Part shown: positions 1-4,811 of the stretch, piece by piece
Numbering within the stretch: position 1 is the first letter of the stretch
How the letters are laid out: each line of letters begins with the position of its first letter
Assembly (NCBI GenBank): GCA_035527455.1
Contig: DATLAN010000106.1
Coordinates: forward strand, 1 to 6,695
Direction of reading: 5' to 3'
DNA: 6,695 nucleotides
Source: DATLAN01 sp035527455
Lineage (GTDB): Bacteria > Planctomycetota > Planctomycetia > Pirellulales > Thermoguttaceae
The notes under the pieces: model-generated
Told to the model about the DNA's origin: nothing
Databases searched by the model: none
What the model saw: only the letters and a program-made list of their open reading frames with translations
Position numbers and translations under genes: made by a program

Positions 1-135
1 AGGGAGGAAGGCCAGGATGGATCCGGCCAGAAAGGCCAGGAGGGGCACGACTAGACGGACCCTCGGGTGGAGGGTAGCGTAGGTATCGGGCGCTACGTTT
101 TTCGCCCGCCCGCCGCTACGCTTTCTGTCCGCCCT
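1..135 (-). CDS. Possible 5' end of a membrane-anchored or exported protein, running off the left edge
   Basis: On the minus strand a reading frame is open from a TAA at 138-136 to the window edge. Its last 20 codons encode a strongly hydrophobic stretch (VRLVVPLLAFLAGSILAFLP), which looks like a signal peptide or first membrane helix. The frame has no ATG. The only usual start codon is a GTG at 48-46, with a GAGGG about 11 nt upstream, which is too far for a good Shine-Dalgarno. The hydrophobic run could also be a by-product of the repeated GGCCAG motif on the plus strand (10-15, 25-30, 35-40). Without the rest of the gene no function can be assigned. Confidence 0.25.
74..101 (+). terminator. 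Hairpin followed by five T residues, terminator-like
   Basis: GTAGCG (74-79) and CGCTAC (91-96) form a perfect 6-bp stem with an 11-nt loop, followed by GTTTTT (97-102). This resembles an intrinsic terminator for plus-strand transcription entering from the left. CGCTACG recurs at 114-120, again followed by a T-rich and then GCCCGCC-like stretch, so 91-134 reads as two diverged copies of a unit of about 23 bp. No plus-strand gene ending here is visible, so the terminator role is an inference. Confidence 0.3.
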
Positions 136-149
136 TTACAGATTGCCGA

Positions 150-326
150 ATGGCGTTCACTGACGACGACGCCGGACGCTTCGGGCTGGTGCGCCACCTG
201 CAGGACTCACCCGACTGCCTAGAAACCTACCTCGGCACGCCGGACGTGGTGGACAATTCTCAACAGGCTGGGCTGACACAAAGCGGTCCAGCGAATCCGA
301 TACGCTGCCACCGTAATGCACGATAG
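150..326 (+). CDS. Weak short ORF, possible gene fragment (58 aa)
   Basis: An ATG at 150 opens a 58-codon frame ending at a TAG (324-326). The first 35 or so codons, starting MAFTDDDAGRFGLVRHLQD, are strongly G/C at the third position. This bias collapses after the codons for DVVD (about 252), as if a coding stretch had been cut and continued into non-coding DNA. There is no Shine-Dalgarno before the ATG and I do not recognise the peptide. It may be a gene remnant or chance. Confidence 0.18.
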   Translation: MAFTDDDAGRFGLVRHLQDSPDCLETYLGTPDVVDNSQQAGLTQSGPANPIRCHRNAR

Positions 327-360
327 CGAAATCCGGGATGCAGAAGAACCCCCTGAGACC

Positions 361-377
361 GCCAGTGATGCACTGGC
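361..377. repeat. Perfect 7-bp inverted repeat with ATG loop
   Basis: GCCAGTG (361-367) and CACTGGC (371-377) are exact reverse complements separated by 3 nt. No T tract follows directly. It lies in the 270-bp stretch (327-599) in which I see no gene. It may be a structural element or a dispersed intergenic palindrome. Confidence 0.5.
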
Positions 378-502
378 AACCCCGGGGGCGTTGTTTCTCA
401 GACTGTCCTGTCAGTTCCAGTTTGGCTCGGCCCCCCAAGGCAGCCGAGGCTTACTACCCTTCCCTCCGTGGCACGGCTGAGGCGGGTAGGTCAAGTGATT
501 TC

Positions 503-530
503 CGACTAACCTAGTCGAGACTTATTATTT
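503..530 (+). terminator. Small hairpin with T-rich tail
   Basis: CGACTA (503-508) and TAGTCG (512-517) pair perfectly around a 3-nt loop. The following stretch, AGACTTATTATTT (518-530), is unusually A/T-rich for this region. Read on the plus strand it resembles a weak intrinsic terminator, although the T run is interrupted and no plus-strand gene upstream is convincing. Confidence 0.28.
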
Positions 531-536
531 CATCCG

Positions 537-561
537 AGCCGGAATGCAACGCGTTCCGGCT
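537..561 (-). terminator. Inverted repeat downstream of the ThuA-SASA operon, probable transcript end
   Basis: AGCCGGAA (537-544) and TTCCGGCT (554-561) are exact 8-bp arms around a 9-nt loop that contains ACGCG. The hairpin lies 39 bp past the esterase stop codon (602-600), the right place to end or stabilise the operon mRNA. There is no true U tract on the minus strand (the flank reads CGGATGAAATAATAAG), so Rho-independent action is uncertain. It could equally be a dispersed intergenic palindrome. Confidence 0.42.
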
Positions 562-599
562 ACCGTCAGGACTTTGCGGTCACCGCCAACACGCCGCCT

Positions 600-1547
600 C
601 TACGGCTGACAGAGCTTTCTCATCGCCTCACCCATGGCGGCCCCGATCAGGTAGTACGTCTCGGCGTTGCTGTTCCAGTGATAGGACTGGCCGGACGGGG
701 ATGCCTCGGGCGGCCGATAGAAGTCCTTCGTACCAACAAAGGCGACATTCCCACGAAACTCGGCATGCTCGGCCACTGCGGCCTGGGCACGCATTGAGGA
801 CAGGGCCCGGGGATGCGTTTCGCTGTGACCGCTCATTCCCGTCTCCGCGATCACGAACGGCAGCTTCTCGATGCCCAGTTCTTTGCGAACGTCGCGAATG
901 AAGTTCGCCATGTTTTGCTCGTACGCATCGTTGAACGCCTGGTTAACGCGATCGTTCCATCCCTGATGCCAGCCGAATCCGGCAATCTCGTAACCGCGGC
1001 CGTCGTACTCGGGGAAGAGTGTCTTCAGGTCCCCCAGCACGTCTTTCACCTGTTTGAACAACTCGCGGTAATACGGGCCGACCTCACCTCCGGAACTCGG
1101 CGGCCGGAAGTCAGCGGCCAAACTCTTGCCTCCCCAAGCGATCTTGATGAGCAGCACCCGCTCGTCGCACGCATCACCCATCACGTGGCCGAAGCCCAAC
1201 TCCGGGCCGATGCGGTCTTCGCGGGCGCCGTAGCCGACCGTCAGCGGTCCCTTGCGGCCGAGATACCAGATCCAAACGTCGTTTCGCACGGCCCAATTGC
1301 CGTCGGAATCCTTCAAATGCTTGAAGCGATCGGCGGTGGCAGGGTCCTTGACCAGGTACTCAAGGCTTCCCTTACCTTCATTCCGCTTGGGATCGAGGGC
1401 AATTGTCCCTTGCCCCTCCATGTTGGATTGCCCTGCGAGGATGAAAACCTTCACCGGTTTGGCCTCATCCGCAGCCCGGACGGCGGCGGTCGCCAGGAAT
1501 GTGGTTATCGAGACGACAAGTGCGACGAAGAGAGTCTGCCTTTTCAT
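600..1547 (-). CDS. Exported sialate O-acetylesterase-like (SASA/SGNH) carbohydrate esterase
   Basis: This 315-residue protein belongs to the SASA family of SGNH-type hydrolases, which remove acetyl groups from sugars such as sialic acids or decorated polysaccharides; the substrate here is unknown. Residues 1-25 form a Sec signal peptide (MKRQ, then a hydrophobic core, ending AVRA before ADEA), so it should act in the periplasm or outside. The nucleophile motif AGQSNMEG has Ser41. GFGWHQGWND (190-199) matches the family's oxyanion/Asn block. SYHWNSNAETYYLIG (288-302) holds the likely catalytic His290, followed by the usual closing helix. The start is firm: ATG at 1547-1545 with AGGAG (1560-1556) 8 nt upstream. 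It is the second gene of an operon, 34 bp after the ThuA-like gene. Family assignment is secure; substrate is not. Confidence 0.92.
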   Translation of the reverse strand: MKRQTLFVALVVSITTFLATAAVRAADEAKPVKVFILAGQSNMEGQGTIALDPKRNEGKGSLEYLVKDPATADRFKHLKDSDGNWAVRNDVWIWYLGRKGPLTVGYGAREDRIGPELGFGHVMGDACDERVLLIKIAWGGKSLAADFRPPSSGGEVGPYYRELFKQVKDVLGDLKTLFPEYDGRGYEIAGFGWHQGWNDRVNQAFNDAYEQNMANFIRDVRKELGIEKLPFVIAETGMSGHSETHPRALSSMRAQAAVAEHAEFRGNVAFVGTKDFYRPPEASPSGQSYHWNSNAETYYLIGAAMGEAMRKLCQP

Positions 1548-1581
1548 AGTCGATACTCCTCAGTTACGGGAACGTTGCGGA

Positions 1582-2616
1582 TCACCGATACTCTGCCGGC
1601 TTCTTTGGCACTACATTCAACGCTTCGTAGTCGAATCCGCTGGCCAAGGGCTTGTAGGGGCCGACGTACTGCACGCTGCTGGTGGGCGAGATCTGGCGTT
1701 CCATGCCCAGGCACCAATAGGCGGCGTTGATCGTCAGGCGGCGCAGACCGGCGCTCTCGTAGTCCTTCGCGCTGCCCATGGTAACGTGGAACACCCGGGC
1801 CGTCTTGCCGGTCGAGCCGGTCCATGTTTTCGTCCAGGCGATCGGCAGCGGCTCTTTCTCCGTGTTGACTCCGTCATCGTGGTTGCGGCCGAGCAACGGT
1901 TGGCCGAGGACTAATGCATGGCACCCGACCGGAAGACTTTTGCCTTTGTCGTAGGTCCGGTAAACGTCGGAAGGCCCCCAGATATCGTCCACGCCGCGGA
2001 GGATCGGATGGTCCTTCATGTTTTCGACGAGGATGCCTCGCGTGGAATCGGCGTGCCAGTTGCCGTGATGGCCTCGGAAAGCGCCGCCGAGGACGTCGTC
2101 GCCGAAGTTGACCTTCTTGCCGTCGATCTCGTAGGGGAAATTGCCGATGAACCCGTGATTGGCCGTGCGGATGCCGATCAACGGCTTGCCTGACTCGAGA
2201 TAGTCGATCACGTGCTTGATCTGGTCGTCCGGCAAGGTGATGAACCGGTTGAACAGGATCAACAGGTCGGCCTTGCCGAGGTACTGCAAGCCCGGGATGT
2301 TGTGCACGACGTTTTTGCCGTCGCCGCGGGTCTTCAACGTGGGATCGGACTCGCCCCGGTCGTTGACGGAAAAGAGCACCGTGCAATCGAAGCCGTGTCG
2401 CTTGGCAAGGATGGCGGCCAACATGGGCATCGATTGCTCGCTGCGATATTCCTGCTCGGCGGCGATCAAGACGATGTGCCGCCCCTGGCCCGGGCCGTCT
2501 TCACCCTCGTAGGTCAGCCAGAGCGGACCCTCCGGCACGGGATGCGACGCGGCGGCGGATGAAATCATGCAGGCAATGAAAAAAACCGGCAACAGCGCTT
2601 TCAAGATACTAACCAC
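1582..2616 (-). CDS. Exported ThuA-like domain protein
   Basis: This is a 344-residue protein with a ThuA-like fold (class-I glutamine-amidotransferase-like, named after the trehalose-utilisation protein ThuA). Residues 1-23 are a signal peptide (hydrophobic core LLPVFFIACMISSAAA). Domain hallmarks, in order: HIVLIAAEQEYRSEQ (47-61), the strand ADLLILFNRF (116-125), GKPLIGIRTANHGF (143-156), HVTMGSAKDYES (277-288), and NAAYWCLGME (297-306) near the end. ThuA-domain proteins lack an agreed reaction; many planctomycete copies are exported and sit beside carbohydrate genes. I chose the GTG at 2616-2614: AAAGGA (2629-2624) lies 7 nt upstream, a promoter lies just before it, and the signal peptide begins right after. 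A longer frame from an ATG-less region at 2688 would put 24 extra residues before the signal peptide and run through the promoter. It is the first gene of the operon with the SASA esterase. Confidence 0.9.
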   Translation of the reverse strand: MVSILKALLPVFFIACMISSAAASHPVPEGPLWLTYEGEDGPGQGRHIVLIAAEQEYRSEQSMPMLAAILAKRHGFDCTVLFSVNDRGESDPTLKTRGDGKNVVHNIPGLQYLGKADLLILFNRFITLPDDQIKHVIDYLESGKPLIGIRTANHGFIGNFPYEIDGKKVNFGDDVLGGAFRGHHGNWHADSTRGILVENMKDHPILRGVDDIWGPSDVYRTYDKGKSLPVGCHALVLGQPLLGRNHDDGVNTEKEPLPIAWTKTWTGSTGKTARVFHVTMGSAKDYESAGLRRLTINAAYWCLGMERQISPTSSVQYVGPYKPLASGFDYEALNVVPKKPAEYR

Positions 2617-2659
2617 AGTCTCGTCCTTTCGGAATGTTACGTTTCGTGCGACCGTGTCC

Positions 2660-2688
2660 ATTATCCACCATGGCCCGGTAGAATTCAA
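2660..2688 (-). promoter_or_regulatory. Sigma70-like promoter of the ThuA-SASA operon
   Basis: On the minus strand TTGAAT (2688-2683) and GATAAT (2665-2660) are separated by exactly 17 nt. They match the TTGACA and TATAAT consensus at 4 and 5 of 6 positions respectively. Transcription would begin near 2653, giving a leader of about 37 nt with the AAAGGA ribosome-binding site before the GTG at 2616. This agrees with the chosen start and argues against a longer N-terminus. Confidence 0.55.
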
Positions 2689-2839
2689 CCTGGCAGTTGC
2701 GCGCTGGAGGTAGTCGCGGCCTTGGCGGGTTTGGCTGCCATGACCCGTTCGCAGGGACGGGTGCGGGCGAGTCCCATCTCGTCGCCCGCGGCGGCATCGG
2801 CATCGCTGCGTACACGCACCTTGGCAACAGAGTTGCGCA

Positions 2840-3145
2840 GTGAACAGCCGTGGAGCACTTCAGGTCGAGTGCGGTGGTGACGCCAAGACGGGAAACGTAA
2901 AGACCCAACTACCCGAGCCCACCAACGCCGCGGCTATCTGGGCTGACGGAAAACTCTTCGTCTTGGTTGACGACGGCAAGGCCCTGCTGCTGAAGCCGAT
3001 CGCCAAGAGCTTCCAGACGCTCGGTGCGTTTCCCGTCGGCCAGAAACCCAAGAAGGACGCTTGGGCCCACCCCGTACTCTGCGGCGGTCGGCTCTACTTA
3101 CGCTACCACGACACGCTGTTTTGCTGCGATGTAAAGGCGCAATAG
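2840..3145 (+). pseudogene. C-terminal remnant of a PQQ-like beta-propeller protein
   Basis: From about 2873 this frame encodes the last 90 or so residues of a PQQ/BamB-like beta-propeller. The signs are a blade repeat with DAKTGNV, then NAAAIWADGKLFVLVDDGKA (residues 29-48), and the typical closing blade AWAHPVLCGGRLYLRYHDTL with FCCDVKA at the end. Full-length relatives are around 400 residues or more, with a signal peptide and several such blades. Here the frame opens only at a GTG (2840) without a Shine-Dalgarno, and I find no propeller sequence in any plus-strand frame of 2689-2839, where two frames have stops. It is therefore most likely a 5'-truncated leftover. Codon bias in the remnant is still strong, so the loss may be recent. 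It points away from the ThuA operon. Confidence 0.75.
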
Positions 3146-3516
3146 GGAGAAGAGCGGGTGCCGGGAAGCTCGCGACCGGGCGTTGGGCCGGATCAGGCCA
3201 CCCCCCGATGGAATGTTTCGCGCAGGGTGGTTATTTGGGATGTTTCGGAAAAGGCATGGATTGATGACACGGAACCCCGAATACGGGCTGTGTGGCGGCC
3301 GCATCAATCCTCATCGATGCCTTCGAATGTTGTCTGAGATTCATTCTGCTGGCGAGCGTCAAGTCCGTGTTTTCAAGGGGTTTCGATATCGGCTCAATGG
3401 TTCGACCCCACGGGACATGTTGAAATGCCCGATTTCTGCGTGTTTCTTTAGCATTTCCGCCCTGTTGGAACGGAGATGGTCAGAAGCTCTGCTGTCCGAA
3501 ACGCCGAAATGAGGGA
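3146..3516. other. Stretch without a supportable gene
   Basis: I find no gene here. A plus-strand frame at 3183-3512 is open but has no ribosome-binding site, no coding-type third-position bias and no recognisable motif. The base composition falls below that of the genes from about 3310 onward. ATGTTTCG occurs twice (3212-3219, 3240-3247), each followed within about 10 nt by a purine-rich stretch ending in GG, a minor direct repeat. The right end merges into the promoter of the next gene. Confidence 0.5.
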
Positions 3517-3544
3517 TTGGCACTGTGGCGAATTGAGGTAGACT
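3517..3544 (+). promoter_or_regulatory. Candidate promoter of the small gene at 3590
   Basis: TTGGCA (3517-3522) and TAGACT (3539-3544) are 16 nt apart, matching the sigma70 consensus at 5 and 4 of 6 positions. Transcription would start near 3551, leaving a leader of about 40 nt before the ATG at 3590. The -10 box is weak, so this is a candidate only. Confidence 0.38.
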
Positions 3545-3589
3545 GACGGTTCAGGCACAACGATCCCTATTGCAGAAATGGAAAGAGCC

Positions 3590-3829
3590 ATGGTCCGGGC
3601 CCGAGATATTGATTACGCCGCAGCCGCCGTGAAAAAAGCGATTGTGGAGAAGTTCAGCGATGTCGAACTACAGGACCTTCAGGTGATGGCGGGCGAGCGG
3701 ACGATCTGTGTTGAATTCGAAGGGCGCAATGCCGAAGGTACAAGAGATGCTTTGCTCGCCGCCGTCCGCAAGGCAACGAGCTACGCCGACCTCTGGGAAG
3801 TCATGGCCAACGACGACAAGATCATCTGA
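3590..3829 (+). CDS. Small acidic-basic mixed hypothetical protein (79 aa)
   Basis: I do not recognise this protein. It has 79 residues, no signal peptide and no membrane segment, and reads like a compact alpha/beta domain: a helix (DYAAAAVKKAIVEKF), a strand region (ELQDLQVMAGERTICVEFEG), another helix (GTRDALLAAVRKATSY) and an acidic tail ending NDDKII. Third-position G/C bias is consistent with a real gene. Two ATGs are possible: 3578 has no Shine-Dalgarno, while 3590 has GGAAAGAG (3580-3587) just before it, so 3590 is preferred; the earlier start would add four residues (MERA). A promoter-like pair lies at 3517-3544. The stop codon is the centre of a palindrome, and the next gene converges from the other strand. 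Confidence 0.55.
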   Translation: MVRARDIDYAAAAVKKAIVEKFSDVELQDLQVMAGERTICVEFEGRNAEGTRDALLAAVRKATSYADLWEVMANDDKII

Positions 3830-3834
3830 TGATC
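3820..3834. repeat. Perfect palindrome centred on the stop codon of the small gene
   Basis: GATCATC (3820-3826) and GATGATC (3828-3834) are exact reverse complements around a single T, and the TGA stop codon (3827-3829) begins at that central base. CCGG ACAAA CCGG follows (3834-3846). No T tract follows. It may help end transcription between the convergent genes. Confidence 0.45.
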
Positions 3835-3921
3835 CGGACAAACCGGCTGACCTCTTGCTCGGCACGCATCAACGGAACGCGTACTATTCCTGCCGCGCAA
3901 CTGAAGGAAGATCGTCATCCT

Positions 3922-3939
3922 GCGAGCCTTACGGCTCGC
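3922..3939. terminator. GC-rich hairpin enclosing the ATL stop codon
   Basis: GCGAGCC (3922-3928) and GGCTCGC (3933-3939) pair perfectly around the 4-nt loop TTAC. The minus-strand TAA stop codon of the ATL gene (3931-3929) sits inside the loop. The stem is strong (six G-C pairs, one A-T), but no U tract follows on either strand. Lying between two convergent genes, it may act as a bidirectional terminator or mRNA end-stabiliser. Confidence 0.42.
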
Positions 3940-4258
3940 CCCAGTTCATCAACTGTTCGGCCAATGCCTTGATTACGACGGTGTCGTCATCGACCGATTC
4001 GGTTTCAAACCCGGCGTCGATCAGGTACGATTGCTGCTCTTCTTCCACTTGGCCGTTGTCGGCGACGGCTCGCCACCATTGCAGATGCGGCCAGTCGCGA
4101 CGCACGGTCTTCAAACAGGTGTTGATCATCCGGCCGCCCGAGCCCGGGTTGAATCCAGCACGGTTGGCAATCGAGGTCAAAGTGGCGACCTTATCCGCTC
4201 GCTTCAGTTCCCAAAGGATTTCAGCAACGGCTTGAGCGCGCGTCGACGATACTGTCAT
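3929..4258 (-). CDS. Alkyltransferase-like (ATL) protein, MGMT DNA-binding-domain family
   Basis: This 109-residue protein matches the winged-helix DNA-binding domain of O6-alkylguanine-DNA alkyltransferases. AVAEILWELKRADKVATLTS (10-29) corresponds to the first helix and turn, GSGGRMINTCLK (39-50) to the recognition helix with the likely arginine finger R43, and LQWWRAVADNGQV (59-71) to the PCHRV active-site block. The acceptor Cys is replaced by Trp61 and the following His by Trp62, as in ATL proteins, which bind alkylated guanine without repairing it and hand it to nucleotide excision repair. The Tyr that flips the base in the relatives aligns with Leu27. A 25-residue acidic extension (ESVDDDTVV and on) follows. 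The ATG at 4258 has GGAGAG (4272-4267) 8 nt upstream. Family membership is my alignment by eye; the damage-signalling role is inferred from the family. Confidence 0.78.
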   Translation of the reverse strand: MTVSSTRAQAVAEILWELKRADKVATLTSIANRAGFNPGSGGRMINTCLKTVRRDWPHLQWWRAVADNGQVEEEQQSYLIDAGFETESVDDDTVVIKALAEQLMNWGEP

Positions 4259-4622
4259 GAGATTGTCTCTCCGTCCGGCTCTGACGGCTAAACCTTTTCG
4301 TTTACAGTCCAGAACCTAAAGACTCGTAATCGCCCGAAGCAAAGGATCGTGGTTGCCGCTAGCCTACAAGGCAAGTACCGATTCGTTGCCGATTGTGCGA
4401 GCAACCGAACCACGTACGAACTGACATGCGATCCAATATCAGCATTCCCTCATTGTAGCGGTTCTCGCGTTGGAGGGCCACGGCCCTTCTGACGCGTGGA
4501 ACGGATGCCAAGCCTTACCCCGCAACACGGGATTTGCAGGCGATATCCAGAGTTGAATCCTCTAAGCGATTAGAGATTTCAGCCGCCTCCAGTCCCCGCC
4601 CGCGACGTCCAGCTTGGGAAGC
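4259..4622. other. Gene-free stretch with two hairpins
   Basis: No gene is supportable in these 364 bases. The left end carries the ATL ribosome-binding site. AGGGCC (4474-4479) and GGCCCT (4482-4487) are arms two bases apart. CTCTAA (4560-4565) and TTAGAG (4570-4575) enclose the loop GCGA, a GNRA-type tetraloop, which favours a stable RNA hairpin; it lies 48 bp beyond the stop of the minus-strand fragment at 4623 and could end its transcript. A minus-strand TACAAT (4457-4452) lacks a partner -35 box. Confidence 0.4.
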
Positions 4623-4811
4623 TCATCCACTCGTACACCCGTACCATCCCATCCCCAGCAGGCCGAGCGTCCAGGTCAGGAACGTGGCGGGCATCAACCC
4701 TGGGCCGTACGGGAAGATATCCTCGGCGGCATTGCCTTGGTATACTAGTGGGTTCGGTACTGCTAACGCTGGCAAAGTCCTTCCATCCCGGCAACATGTT
4801 CCGTCCGGCAA
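4623..4811 (-). pseudogene. Unrecognised C-terminal fragment with one membrane segment
   Basis: The minus-strand frame from a TTG at 4811 ends at a TGA (4625-4623). Its final 40 codons read like real protein: VYQGNAAEDIFPYGPG, then a hydrophobic segment (LMPATFLTWTLGLLGMGWYG) and a short CTSG tail. This part (about 4740-4623) has strong G/C third-position bias and lies outside the SDR gene, so it is not simply its shadow. No proper start or ribosome-binding site is visible, and its upstream half is antisense to the SDR promoter and first codons. It may be the tail of a gene whose 5' part was replaced when the SDR gene moved in, or chance. I do not know the family. Confidence 0.32.
4738..4746 (+). 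promoter_or_regulatory. Extended -10 promoter element of the SDR gene
   Basis: TGG followed by TATACT (4741-4746) is an extended -10 element (TGn plus a 5-of-6 match to TATAAT). The -35 position (4718-4723, TATCCT) is poor, which is usual for extended -10 promoters. Transcription would start near 4753, 43 nt before the ATG at 4796, which rules out the in-frame GTG at 4748 as a start. Confidence 0.42.

Noticed and set aside
157..438. Minus-strand ORF of 93 codons
   Set aside because: No ribosome-binding site, Arg/Pro/Gly-rich chance composition and no recognisable motif.
813..1730. Plus-strand ORF of 305 codons
   Set aside because: It is antisense to the SASA and ThuA-like genes, whose frames carry clear family motifs; no ribosome-binding site or motif of its own.
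3399..3409. GGTTCGACCCC, resembling a tRNA T-arm
   Set aside because: The flanks do not pair as a T stem, and no acceptor, D or anticodon arm can be formed around it.
4452..4457. Minus-strand TACAAT as a promoter for the ATL gene
   Set aside because: No -35 box lies at 16-18 nt, and the leader would be almost 190 nt; too weak to annotate.
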